Shown here in pieces: positions 27,359 through 36,123 of a stretch of DNA of 48,431 nucleotides. Each line of letters begins with the position of its first letter. Within the stretch, counting starts at the first letter, position 1. The notes beneath the pieces were generated by a model. That model did not search any database. It was not told the DNA's origin and worked only from the letters and a program-made list of their open reading frames with translations. The position numbers were made by a program, and so were the translations under genes. The stretch is from positions 1-48,431 of the forward strand of contig NZ_JADEXD010000033.1 in the NCBI RefSeq assembly GCF_015207285.1. Reading direction: 5' to 3'. This DNA comes from Tychonema sp. LEGE 07203 (GTDB taxonomy: Bacteria > Cyanobacteriota > Cyanobacteriia > Cyanobacteriales > Microcoleaceae).

Positions 27359-28432
27359 TTATTGAAGTTTTTTAATTAAGTTTAATGTTTTTTGGTAGCT
27401 ATCTGTGTTTCCTTGTTGCTGGTACAAGTCTGCGGCTTTTTGGAAATCTTGTAGCGCAGCCTGCTTGTCTCCTAAGTCATAGCGGATAATTCCTCGGTTG
27501 TAGTAGGCGCGGGCATAGTTGGGGTTAATTTGTACGGCTCGATCGTAGTCGGCAAGAGCGCCCTGCTTGTCTCCTAACCTCGATCGGGTAACACCCCGAT
27601 TGTAGTAGGTATTATCATTATTGGGGTCAATTTTTAGGGATTGGTCGTAATCGGCCAGAGCACCTTCTTTGTCTCCTAAGTCATCGCGGGCATTGCCCCG
27701 GTTTGTGTAGGCAGCAGCATAGTTGGGGTTGATTTTCAAGGCTCGATCGTAATCGGCGAGAGCAGCCTGCTTGTTTCCTAATATATAGTTAGCATTACCC
27801 CGGTCGTTATAAACACTGGCATTGTTGGGATTGATTTCTACGGCTCGATCGAAATCGGCCAGAGCACCTTGATTGTCTCCTAAGCTCGATCGGGTAATAC
27901 CCCGGTTCTGGTAAGCACTGGCATTGTTGGGGTTAATTTTCAGGGTTCGATCGAAATCGGCCAGAGCACCCTGCCTGTCTCCTAACCTCGATCGGGTAAT
28001 ACCCCGGTTGTAGTACGCACTGGCATTGTTGGGGTCAAGTTTCAGGGCTCGATCGTAATCGGCAAGAGCACCCTGCCTGTCTCCTGAATCGTCGCGGGCA
28101 TTACCCCGGCCGATGTACGCAGCAACATAATTAGGATTAAGCTGAATCGATCGATCGTAAGCCTCTATAGCACCCCGAAAATCTCCCTTGTCATACTTAT
28201 CCCCAGCCTGATTGTAAAAATCCTCGGCTGTGGGTTCTGCCGCCACAATATCCCTCGCCACCTGCACTCCCAAATCCACCTTCGCCGAAGCCAACAAACT
28301 CAAATTTGAATTAATCGGAATTCCTCCTAAAATTTTGTTGTTTCCCGCATAGCTGGGTTGACAATTTATCAAACTTGGGGTCATGGAAACAACTAACCCC
28401 GTCAACAATCCCGTCAACATTTGGCGATCCAT
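27359..28432 (-). CDS. secreted TPR-repeat protein
   Basis: 357 residues. An N-terminal signal peptide (LLTGLVVSM, likely cleavage after SYAG near residue 29) directs export. Eight 34-residue TPR units run from about 70 to 342, with the pattern NRGxxRxxLGDxQGALADYDRALxINPN. The units are also close at DNA level, indicating recent tandem duplication. TPRs are protein-binding scaffolds; the partner is unknown and no enzymatic domain is present. GGAG sits about 8 bases before the ATG. It stands divergent from nothing and is 58 bp downstream of the HAD gene on the same strand, so it may belong to that transcript. Confidence 0.92.
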   Translation of the reverse strand: MDRQMLTGLLTGLVVSMTPSLINCQPSYAGNNKILGGIPINSNLSLLASAKVDLGVQVARDIVAAEPTAEDFYNQAGDKYDKGDFRGAIEAYDRSIQLNPNYVAAYIGRGNARDDSGDRQGALADYDRALKLDPNNASAYYNRGITRSRLGDRQGALADFDRTLKINPNNASAYQNRGITRSSLGDNQGALADFDRAVEINPNNASVYNDRGNANYILGNKQAALADYDRALKINPNYAAAYTNRGNARDDLGDKEGALADYDQSLKIDPNNDNTYYNRGVTRSRLGDKQGALADYDRAVQINPNYARAYYNRGIIRYDLGDKQAALQDFQKAADLYQQQGNTDSYQKTLNLIKKLQ

Positions 28433-28490
28433 AGCAATCTCCAGATTTCTGTAATTTTTAACAACTATTTTGACATCAATCTGCGATTGT

Positions 28491-29189
28491 TTACCCGATC
28501 GCCTCCACCAACGTTTTCAAATCCGGCACTTCTAAATCCGGCTGGGCGCTCGCTGGCAGTGTCGCCCCAAATCCTGCTTTTCCCTGTCTCCGATTTACCC
28601 AAACTGTCCGTATCCCCATCGATGCGGCCGGTACAATGTCGTGATACAGGCTTTGAGCGACGTGCAGGAGTTTTTCCCGTGCTGTGCCCATTGTTTCTAG
28701 GGCAATTTCAAAGTTGCGAGTTGACGGTTTGTACGATCGCACTTGTTCGGCAGTAATCAACCAGTCGAATTCAACCTTTAAATGTTTGGCAGTACCCGCA
28801 AACAAATCGTCATCAATATTGGAAATTACCGCCAGTTTGTATTTTTGTTTGAGAGCCGTCAGAGCTGCAACCGTATCGGGAAATGGCTGCCAATTTTTGA
28901 TAGAATCAGCCAAACTTTCAACTTCTGTTTTTGTCGGTTCAAAATTAAATTTTTGACCAATTTTTTTCACAATTTCTTGCAAAATCTCCCGATAGGTTAT
29001 ATAATTTATCTGGTGGCTTTCTAGTGCCGATTCAAACTCAGCAAACATTTCTAAAAGACCATCATCGCTGAAATCAATTTCGCGGGAGGACAGCAACTGT
29101 CTCAAGACTGGCAATATGCCACTTTCCCAATCGATTAAAGTACCGTAGCAATCAAAACTCACCACTTCAAATTGATTGAATTCAAGCAT
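28491..29189 (-). CDS. HAD-superfamily hydrolase, haloacid dehalogenase type II-like
   Basis: 232 residues. Motif I is FDCYGTLIDWESG with the nucleophile Asp near residue 13, motif II is VISNIDDD, and motif IV is near LYHDIVPAASMGI. The arrangement fits the L-2-haloacid dehalogenase type II subfamily, though many such proteins are phosphatases. The start codon lies 14 bp after the end of the SGNH-hydrolase gene, so the two are probably in one operon. The substrate is unknown. Confidence 0.88.
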   Translation of the reverse strand: MLEFNQFEVVSFDCYGTLIDWESGILPVLRQLLSSREIDFSDDGLLEMFAEFESALESHQINYITYREILQEIVKKIGQKFNFEPTKTEVESLADSIKNWQPFPDTVAALTALKQKYKLAVISNIDDDLFAGTAKHLKVEFDWLITAEQVRSYKPSTRNFEIALETMGTAREKLLHVAQSLYHDIVPAASMGIRTVWVNRRQGKAGFGATLPASAQPDLEVPDLKTLVEAIG

Positions 29190-29203
29190 ACTGCGCTCCT
29201 GTT

Positions 29204-30160
29204 TTACGGTTGATATTCAGCCAAAATTTCAATTTTCCCGACAATGTTTTGATTAAATTCTGCCAACTCTGCGGCCGGAATCCAATATTCTTGATGAATC
29301 GAACTCCCGACTGTTTGCACGGGATATTTTTTTAAGAAATCAGCCAAAACTCGAAACCTGGTTACATAGCCAAAATATCCCGATGCTGCATCTTTGGTAT
29401 TCCAATCTCGCGCGATTTGTACGGCGTAGGCTTTGTGCAGTACGGGATAAAAAATAGGCTGAAAAGATAAGCGCGGCGGAAATGCCAGAAAATCGCTTTC
29501 TTTAATCAGTTCCATTTCTTTTTTCCCCACGGCTCGGAACAGCGTTACTGTCTCTGCATCTGATATATTGATATTTTTAAACCAAGCTTTCCAACCGTCC
29601 CAATTGTGAACTATTTTAGCCAATTCAGCGTAACCTGCAGCGCCTGGATGGGAGCCATCGTTTTCGGCAAGTTCTTTTTGCCAAATTTCGGATTTTTGCA
29701 GCGGCGTGCAAACATCTAGATAAGGCACTTCTAATTCGCTGCAAACTTTAGAAAACTGTTCGGATAAGTTGGCAATCCGGCTTGTGCGATCGGCATCGAT
29801 AACTGGCGGCGGCCCTACCATTAATACTGGAAATATTTTTTTGGCTGAGGTGAGAATATAGCGGGCATTTTCAATTGATTTCTCAATTTCTATGCGAATT
29901 TTGCCGTTTTCAAAGTGAGTGTCGTTGACACCAAAGGAAAATACTATTCTGCCGTCGCAGTAGTGAGGCAAGCGGCAAGAAATTTCGCTGAACCACCGAG
30001 TTTCTATATCGGTACTGGTTTCTCCCCTTATTCCTAAATTGTAGTAGGTAATATCGCGTCCTTGTCCGCAAGCGGCCGCACAAATCCGTCCCGTCCAACC
30101 GAGACATTTTGGATCGCAAGTACCGTTTACAAAAGAATCGCCGATAAAACAAATACGCAT
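29204..30160 (-). CDS. SGNH/GDSL hydrolase fused to a C-terminal 'crystallin J1-like' domain
   Basis: 318 residues. The catalytic part (1-200) shows block I GDSFVNG with Ser9, block II Gly in LGIRGETS, block III GVND and block V DGSHP with the Asp/His pair: an esterase or lipase-type SGNH fold. From about 205 the sequence changes family (FRAVGKKEMELI, FPPRLSFQPIFYPVLHKAYA, then YWIPAAELAEFN). I recall this as a stand-alone protein family, usually annotated as ADP-ribosylation/crystallin J1-like. The fusion could link deacylation with an unknown function. Ribosome-site evidence is weak because the upstream gap is a heptamer array. Confidence 0.82.
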   Translation of the reverse strand: MRICFIGDSFVNGTCDPKCLGWTGRICAAACGQGRDITYYNLGIRGETSTDIETRWFSEISCRLPHYCDGRIVFSFGVNDTHFENGKIRIEIEKSIENARYILTSAKKIFPVLMVGPPPVIDADRTSRIANLSEQFSKVCSELEVPYLDVCTPLQKSEIWQKELAENDGSHPGAAGYAELAKIVHNWDGWKAWFKNINISDAETVTLFRAVGKKEMELIKESDFLAFPPRLSFQPIFYPVLHKAYAVQIARDWNTKDAASGYFGYVTRFRVLADFLKKYPVQTVGSSIHQEYWIPAAELAEFNQNIVGKIEILAEYQP

Positions 30161-30171
30161 ATTCTGTGTGG

Positions 30172-30395
30172 GAATTGTTGACGGTTGACGGTTGACTGTT
30201 GACGGTTGACTGTTGACGGTTGACTGTTGACGGTTGACTGTTGACGGTTGACTGTTGACTGTTGACGGTTGACGGTTGACTGTTGACGGTTGACGGTTGA
30301 CTGTTGACTGTTAACAATTAACAATTAACAACTAACAACTAACAACTAACAACTAACAACTGCCAACTGCCAACTGCCAACTGCCAACTGCTTTC
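30172..30395. repeat. heptamer array (gttgacg/gttgact and caactaa units)
   Basis: About eighteen gttgac-g/t units followed by aacaact and tgccaac units, all with a period of seven. Open frames reading NSQPSTVNSQ-like repeats across it are translation artefacts. Confidence 0.95.
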
Positions 30396-30408
30396 CTAAC
30401 AACTAACT

Positions 30409-31704
30409 TTATTTTTTGCCGATAACTGACAATCCGTCTACAATTAAAGATGGTGTGTGGCAAGAACCGTTCCACTCGGAGTCTGCTCCCAATTCTACTA
30501 ATTGTTTGAGGACGCTGTAGACGTTGCCTGCTACCATTGTATCTTTGATTCTGCCGACTATTTGACCTTTTTTGACTCGGTAGCCGAGATCGACGTTAAT
30601 GGAAAAGTCGCCGGAGATTCCGGCGCTGCCGCCGAGCGTTTGATCGACTAGAATTCCGTCGTCTAGTTGAGCGATTAAATCGATTAACGAAAGCGAACCT
30701 GGTTTAATTAAAACATTGAACAAACTCGGTGTGGGATAGCTGCCCAAACCGGGGCGAAATCCGTTGCCGGTGGTGCCGCTGCCCAAGGCTCGACCGGTGG
30801 TGCGATCGGTATAAAATAGCTGCAATACTCCGCTGTTGATAAAGACGATCGCCCGAGTGGGAGTGCCTTCGTCGTCAAAAGGACAGCTATAGGGGCCGAT
30901 ATCCGGCTGCTGCGAAAGGGTGACAAGGGGCGATGTCACTTGTTGGCCGAGCCTGTCGCTCCAAGGCGAAGCGCCTTCTAGTACCTGTTTGCCATTCAAC
31001 GCCGCACAGACAGTCCCCCACAGCAAATCGGCGGCTTTGGCTGTAAACAGCACCGGCACGCGCCCCGTGGCGGGAGCAACATTATCTTTCGCCCATTCCA
31101 ACCGCTGCAAAACCCGCTTGGCGCTAGTGTTTAAGTCGAGGCTGCCGCGTTCGGTTTCGCCTTCCCAAATGTTGAGGAAATCTTCGCCCCGCACTAATTC
31201 TGCTGACAAGTAACCGCTGAGGGTGGTGTCGGTGTGGCTGGCATCCAAGCCTAGGGTGTTCAGCAAGCGGGTGCTTTCGATTTCGCAGTCGAGCTCGGCG
31301 GTGCAGAGGCTTTCGGGATAGGCTTGGCGGACGATCGCGATCGCCTCTTTTCCCCAGTTTACTAGCTGTTCGGCCGGCACCGACACTCCGCCATCGGGGT
31401 AAACAACTTTGCCGCCGCTGCCGAGTTCGATCGTTTCGGGTTCGTTGAGTTGCGAAAGCGCGATCGCCCGATCGACCAAAATCTGGGGTTCCACGGGCCC
31501 GTAGGCCACCGCCAAGCCCGGCCGCCCGTCCCGCCACAGCCGCAGAGCAATGCCTTCTGCTTGGGCGGTTTCTAGCTGTTTGAGGCGATTTGCCTCAAAA
31601 AAGACCGGCCGCGAGAGCGATTGCGATTCCAATACCTCAGCAGCTTCGGCACCTGCTTTGGTGGCTAGTTCTAGCAGTTGTTCTGCTGATTGGTGATTGG
31701 TCAT
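30409..31704 (-). CDS. pmbA: TldE/PmbA, partner of TldD
   Basis: 431 residues from the ATG at 31704; an upstream ATG at 31737 lies in heptamer repeat DNA (taatgac), so the shorter start is preferred. The protein has the TldD/PmbA fold but lacks HExxxH. Characteristic segments are GTPTRAIVFINSGVL, GNGFRPGLGSYPTPSLFN near 330 and GDFSINVDLGY. In the heterodimer PmbA/TldE completes the chamber around the TldD active site. tldD is about 11 kb away in this window. An N-terminal segment EAEVLESQSLSRPVFF is family-typical. Confidence 0.92.
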   Translation of the reverse strand: MTNHQSAEQLLELATKAGAEAAEVLESQSLSRPVFFEANRLKQLETAQAEGIALRLWRDGRPGLAVAYGPVEPQILVDRAIALSQLNEPETIELGSGGKVVYPDGGVSVPAEQLVNWGKEAIAIVRQAYPESLCTAELDCEIESTRLLNTLGLDASHTDTTLSGYLSAELVRGEDFLNIWEGETERGSLDLNTSAKRVLQRLEWAKDNVAPATGRVPVLFTAKAADLLWGTVCAALNGKQVLEGASPWSDRLGQQVTSPLVTLSQQPDIGPYSCPFDDEGTPTRAIVFINSGVLQLFYTDRTTGRALGSGTTGNGFRPGLGSYPTPSLFNVLIKPGSLSLIDLIAQLDDGILVDQTLGGSAGISGDFSINVDLGYRVKKGQIVGRIKDTMVAGNVYSVLKQLVELGADSEWNGSCHTPSLIVDGLSVIGKK

Positions 31705-31734
31705 TTTTGTCGGTTGTTGGTAGTTGGCATTAGT

Positions 31735-31842
31735 CATTAGTCCTCAGTCATTAGTCATTAGTCATTAGTCATTAGTCATTAGTCCTCAGTCATTAGTTAT
31801 TAGTCATTAGTTATTAGTCAGTAGTCAGTAGTCAGTAGTTAT
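31735..31842. repeat. heptamer array (agtcatt/agtcctc units)
   Basis: Runs of agtcatt with agtcctc and agtcagt variants, mirrored by a second block at about 31980-32050 of the same unit inverted (aatgact). Between them lies a 140-bp stretch with no gene. Confidence 0.9.
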
Positions 31843-32051
31843 AGCCTTTTTCAGTAATATGAGATGCTCGCGGGCCTTGGACTGAAGAGCATACCTTAAT
31901 TATTTAAGAACCGCTATATGAGTTATTAGTTATTAGTCAATATAGCTGTTAACTCTAAAATACATAACGGTAGATTGTTAACTGCTAACTACTGACTAAT
32001 GACTAATGACTAATGACTAATGACTACTAACTAATGACCAATGACTGAGGA

Positions 32052-32912
32052 CTAAATACTTAGTTCGTGCAGCAGCCAAAATCCTGCAAAAGATTCCGAT
32101 TTAGGATTTGACTGAATTGCCAAGAAATGTACTTTTTTTGATTGTTGTTTCGCTGCTTCAAATCCTTTCGCTTCCCTCTCAGTTGCTGCGTCTTTGAGAT
32201 TAGCTAAAATCCAGCGATCGTTAGCTCCCGTATCTAATACCAGCCTAGCTGGCGGGCCGCTTTCAAATTTGATAAAAGCCAACTCTAAACCCGACATCCA
32301 ACCTGCCAAAGCTGTTGCTCTCGACGAGTAGATAATCAGTCCCGGAATTTGCGTTTCCGGGGCCAGGCGTGTCATCGGCAGCCCGAAAGCTTCGCCAAAT
32401 CCGATGTCCCACTCGGACATTTCGTCAAAAGCTGCGATCGGCAAACTCACAAACGCCCATTTTTCGCCGATTAAAGCGTCCGGCAGCGCCACGGGCGTTT
32501 CGGGTACAAATTGAACGCTCGGGTTCACAACCGGTTGATAGCCCGGTTCGGCGGGATAAACGTCTTGCATCCGTTCTTCCAGCCACAGGTTAAGGGCGAG
32601 GGTGCGGCGGCTGGAGGCTGCGGGAATATTCAACTCCTCGCAGGCTTTGGTAATCATGTTTGCCATTTGGCGGCGGAAAAAGCGGATTTTTTCGGGGCGT
32701 TTCGGTGCAGAGGCGATCGCCTCTTTAATCGCGCCAGCCAGCCACAGGGAATTCACGGTTGTACTCGGGCAAAATTGCGAGTAGCGAAACAGAGATTCTG
32801 CCTTGTCGCTTACATTCAGCGGGCTTTCGCAAATCAACACTTCCCATTTCTTTTTTCCTCGCTCGTCTATAATTGGACGGCTGTAAAAGTCGAGTTCCCA
32901 AATAGTAGCCAT
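32052..32912 (-). CDS. Tab2/Atab2 family RNA-binding protein
   Basis: 286 residues. The N-terminus WELDFYSRPI.DERGKKKWEVLIC and the segment EERMQDVYPAEPGYQP are signatures of the Tab2 family (formerly DUF1092). In plants and algae Tab2/ATAB2 binds the psaB leader and is needed for photosystem I translation; the cyanobacterial relatives are thought to act in photosystem biogenesis. The C-terminal half (GFGEAFGLP, AGWMSGLELAF) is also conserved. A single gene flanked by heptamer arrays. Confidence 0.88.
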   Translation of the reverse strand: MATIWELDFYSRPIIDERGKKKWEVLICESPLNVSDKAESLFRYSQFCPSTTVNSLWLAGAIKEAIASAPKRPEKIRFFRRQMANMITKACEELNIPAASSRRTLALNLWLEERMQDVYPAEPGYQPVVNPSVQFVPETPVALPDALIGEKWAFVSLPIAAFDEMSEWDIGFGEAFGLPMTRLAPETQIPGLIIYSSRATALAGWMSGLELAFIKFESGPPARLVLDTGANDRWILANLKDAATEREAKGFEAAKQQSKKVHFLAIQSNPKSESFAGFWLLHELSI

Positions 32913-33184
32913 GCCGCGCTGTTAAAAATTAATCCTTTATCATGTTACCCGACAGCGGGCAGGTTTCTGATGAGTGAGATTTTCAGACGGATTTTCAATT
33001 GCGGGCGATCGGACTTTCCCAAGGATTACCGCTGTGGCTTGCCCCATTTCATGTAATTTTCAACAGCAGTGCACAACCGGGCGCATTTAGCAAATCCTCG
33101 CAGAACAATGCCGCAGCAATCTCAACCCGCGATGTTTGTTATACTTGTGGAAGCCCGCAAACACAAACAGTATAGCTTGATGGA

Positions 33185-33964
33185 ATGAGACAAATCATTC
33201 TCGAAAAGATTGTTTCAACCTTACAACCTTTAGATTTTGTTCTCGCTTTGTGGCAAGGAGGTTCAGCAGCGCACGGATACACCGACGAATGGTCAGACCT
33301 CGATCTTGCCGTCGCGGTTGAAGATAACTGCGTTGAACAAACCTTTGATATTGTGGAAAAAGCCCTCGCAGAAATTGGCGAAATCGATCTCAAATATCGA
33401 GTTCCAGAACCCGCTTGGCACGGTCAATCGCAGTGCTTCTGGCGGCTTAAAGAAACCCCGCCCTTTTTGCTAATAGATTTTGCCGTTTTCCGGCGCAGCC
33501 GCCGCAACGATTTTCTCGAAATCGAGAGACACGGAAAAGTCCCGATCGCCTTTGATAAAGCCAATCTAATTGTACCCGCTCATTTGGATACAAACCAGCA
33601 TTTTTTCCAAATGCAATCCAGATTTAACGAAATAAAAATCCGTTTTGATTTGCTGCAACCTCTGGTTAAAAAAGAGATTTATCGCGGGCATTTAGTAGAG
33701 GCGATCGGCAACTATCACAATTGGACGCTTCTACCCTTAGTTGAACTGTTGGGCATAATTTACCGCCCCCACAGATACGACTTTCAACTCAAATATTTCA
33801 GCCGAGATTTTCCGCCGGAAATAGTCAATAAAGTTGCACCCCTTTTCTGCATTGCCAATCTCGAAGATTTAGCAGCAAAGCAACAAACAGCCGAGGCGAT
33901 TTTTGCAGAAACCTTACCGCTTGCAGAAAAGCTGATTCAAAACCATCCAAATCAACCCAATTAA
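33185..33964 (+). CDS. nucleotidyltransferase-domain protein
   Basis: 259 residues. The N-terminal motif GGSAAHGYTDEWSDLDLAV is the GS...DxD active site of the DNA polymerase beta-like nucleotidyltransferase fold, which binds two metals through the Asp pair. The C-terminal half is helical and resembles the partner helical region of aminoglycoside-type nucleotidyltransferases, but the substrate is not known. The gene is flanked by tab2 (opposite strand) and pdxJ (same strand, 83 bp downstream), which may form a transcript with it. A toxin role was considered but no antitoxin lies next to it. Confidence 0.82.
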   Translation: MRQIILEKIVSTLQPLDFVLALWQGGSAAHGYTDEWSDLDLAVAVEDNCVEQTFDIVEKALAEIGEIDLKYRVPEPAWHGQSQCFWRLKETPPFLLIDFAVFRRSRRNDFLEIERHGKVPIAFDKANLIVPAHLDTNQHFFQMQSRFNEIKIRFDLLQPLVKKEIYRGHLVEAIGNYHNWTLLPLVELLGIIYRPHRYDFQLKYFSRDFPPEIVNKVAPLFCIANLEDLAAKQQTAEAIFAETLPLAEKLIQNHPNQPN

Positions 33965-34047
33965 CAGCCGCCCAAAAAATCAGCGTTCGTTAGCGTTCAT
34001 CAGCGGTTAAAATTAAAAATCAACAAACATCCGCAACTTCCAATCCC

Positions 34048-34770
34048 ATGACAAAACTCAGCGTCAACATCAACAGAATCGCCCTCCTCAGAAACTCTCG
34101 AAACATCGGCATTCCCAGCGTTACCGAAGCCGCAAAAACAGTAATTGCCGCCGGAGCCCACGGCGTTACAGTCCATCCCCGCCCCGACGAAAGACACATC
34201 AAAGCTGCCGATGTTTACGAATTAGCCAAAATGCTAACCGTCGAGTTCAATATCGAAGGAAATCCGTTTCAGCCGCCATTTATGGATATAGTTTGCGACG
34301 TAAAACCAGCTCAGTGTACCTTGGTGCCGGATGCTCCCGACGTGCTAACATCGGATAGCGGTTGGAATATTCCCGAAAATCGATCTCGGCTCTTACCAAT
34401 CATTGAAAAATTAAAAAATCACGGCATCAGAGTCAGCTTGTTTATGGACGCAGATCCTGCTCTCATGCCCCTAGCAAAAGAAGTAGGAGCCGATCGCGTA
34501 GAACTGTACACGGAACCCTATGCAACTGCTTTTCGCGAAGGTAAAGCAGCATCTGTTTTGCAACAATATGCCTTAGCAGCTAAAGCCGCTCAATCAGCAG
34601 GTTTGGGAGTGAATGCCGGTCACGATTTAAATTTGCAAAACTTAGCTCAATTTTGCTCTATTCCTGATATCCTAGAAGTGTCGATCGGTCACGCTTTAAT
34701 TGCGGAAGCGCTAGAAATGGGCTTGTCCAACACAGTACAAGCTTACTTAAAAATCCTCTCTGATTCGTAG
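34048..34770 (+). CDS. pdxJ: pyridoxine 5'-phosphate synthase PdxJ
   Basis: 240 residues, the normal PdxJ length. Motifs include VNINRIALLRNSR, HPRPDERHI (catalytic His region), MDADPALMPLAKEVGADRVE, ELYTEPYA and NAGHDLNLQNLAQF. PdxJ joins 1-deoxy-D-xylulose 5-phosphate with 3-amino-2-oxopropyl phosphate to make pyridoxine phosphate. The ATG at 34048 fits exactly. No other pyridoxal-synthesis gene is adjacent. Confidence 0.96.
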   Translation: MTKLSVNINRIALLRNSRNIGIPSVTEAAKTVIAAGAHGVTVHPRPDERHIKAADVYELAKMLTVEFNIEGNPFQPPFMDIVCDVKPAQCTLVPDAPDVLTSDSGWNIPENRSRLLPIIEKLKNHGIRVSLFMDADPALMPLAKEVGADRVELYTEPYATAFREGKAASVLQQYALAAKAAQSAGLGVNAGHDLNLQNLAQFCSIPDILEVSIGHALIAEALEMGLSNTVQAYLKILSDS

Positions 34771-34820
34771 TATAAATTAACCTGCGCGGGAAAGGGTGGT
34801 TTGGCATCGGCAAACTCGTT

Positions 34821-34973
34821 TGTATCTGATGTTTTTCACCATTTTCAATTAGCCTTTTATGAACAGGCTGTCCGGCCTGTTCCACAAGAAAGAGCAATTG
34901 TTGTGGAACAGGCCGGACAGCCTGTTCTTGATAATGCTGCAAGATGTGAGTTGTATCTGATGTTTTTCACCAT
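34821..34973. mobile_element. palindromic element flanked by a 22-bp direct repeat
   Basis: Perfect 27-bp inverted arms (34861-34887 and 34901-34927) surround a 13-base loop. Outside them, tgtatctgatgtttttcacc-at occurs as a direct repeat at 34821-34842 and 34952-34973. Half of the palindrome recurs at 6509-6535 with 25 of 27 bases identical. The structure resembles a REP/MITE-like unit or a transcription-termination cassette. It lies after the pdxJ stop and before the convergent FecR-like gene. Confidence 0.65.
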
Positions 34974-35016
34974 CCCGCCTCTACAAATACGATCGCCAAT
35001 TCAACCGCAAACATGA

Positions 35017-36123
35017 CTATTTTCTGTCTTCCCTCCTTTGCAAATCCCGCAATTGCTTATCAATTTTTTCCACCATTGGCAAATCATTTAAATTTTTAAA
35101 TCCATCTTTTGCCATTCGCAAATAACGCATGGCTTCCTGGTTTTCCCTCATGGCTGAATGAACTTGCCCCAATCCGTAGCGGGCCTCTGTCAGCTCCTCA
35201 ATATCATCAGGTTTCGCCGCACTAATCACCTTTGAATAGTAAAATTTAGCCTGCGGAACCAGTTGCAGTCTATCCAAATACAAATCGCCCAAAATGCGAT
35301 AAATTGGCGGTGTTTCAAATCCGGTTTTTGGTAAAGTTTCTAAAAGTTCTATTGCTTCTGCGATCGCACTTGTGTTAAGATAGATGCTAGAGATTGCTAA
35401 TTTTTGGGAGCTTTCATTCGCTACTTGTTTGTCGATCGCCCCAACCTCACTTTTCACCCTTTCCACCTCACCCTCATCCAGCAAACTAAACTCGATATCT
35501 CCCTCTCCGACAGCATTCTCTGATGAAGCACCCGTATTTGCATCCACAATCAACTTGTAGCTAGCACCCGGTTTCAGCGCCGGTTCCCCCGGATACACAG
35601 CCTCAGTACCGCTAACAGTCATTTCCCAGTTTAATTTCGCTCCGTTTTCCCGGAGGCTCAACTTATAGCTAGTCGCGCCAGCAACCGGATTCCACCGCAA
35701 AATTGGCTTGCCCTCGAGCAATTTTGTGCGCCGCGGACTGATAATATAAGGAATTGGCGCGCTGTACCAAGTAATTTTATCGTCGCCGCGATCGGGACAT
35801 TTAATTACCTCATTACTGCAAGCAGATTTTGACGTTTCGTTGGCTAACAAACAGCTATTCAATTGATTTTCACCCGGTGCGATCGACTTAATTCCCAAAT
35901 CAGCACATTGGATTGTCAGTTGTCCGTTTTGTGCTGTTCGCAATTTGTCTCCCGGATAAATCGGCGTACCGCTGGTAGGGCGAACAATTAGGCCGTTTTG
36001 GCGCTCGATCGCAACTTCCCCGCTAGTATGGATAATCAGTCCGTTGGATATTCGGTTGCTGGCTGCTAGTGCGGTAGTTGCGATCGAACTTAAACCGATA
36101 ATAATTGCCATCCTGGTTTTCAT
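35017..36123 (-). CDS. secreted FecR-like/TPR protein of the CHAT operon
   Basis: 368 residues from the ATG at 36123, chosen because its ATGA overlaps the CHAT stop codon and because a signal peptide (IIIGLSSIATTALA, cleavage before ASN) begins there. The N-terminal half resembles a FecR-like domain (GEVAIERQNGLIVRPTSGTP, IYPGDKLRTAQNGQLTIQCA) and an Ig-like segment (GKPILRWNPVAGATSYKLSL). The C-terminal half has TPR-like helices (YYSKVISAAKPDDIEELTEA). It is exported, unlike the CHAT protein ahead of it. A role in sensing or anchoring at the cell surface is an inference from the domains. Confidence 0.75.
   Translation of the reverse strand: MKTRMAIIIGLSSIATTALAASNRISNGLIIHTSGEVAIERQNGLIVRPTSGTPIYPGDKLRTAQNGQLTIQCADLGIKSIAPGENQLNSCLLANETSKSACSNEVIKCPDRGDDKITWYSAPIPYIISPRRTKLLEGKPILRWNPVAGATSYKLSLRENGAKLNWEMTVSGTEAVYPGEPALKPGASYKLIVDANTGASSENAVGEGDIEFSLLDEGEVERVKSEVGAIDKQVANESSQKLAISSIYLNTSAIAEAIELLETLPKTGFETPPIYRILGDLYLDRLQLVPQAKFYYSKVISAAKPDDIEELTEARYGLGQVHSAMRENQEAMRYLRMAKDGFKNLNDLPMVEKIDKQLRDLQRREDRK

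Noticed and set aside
29910..30324. Open frames of repeating NSQPSTV-type peptides on the minus strand
   Set aside because: They are translations of a 7-bp tandem array, which stays open in several frames because the unit lacks stops. No gene features are present.
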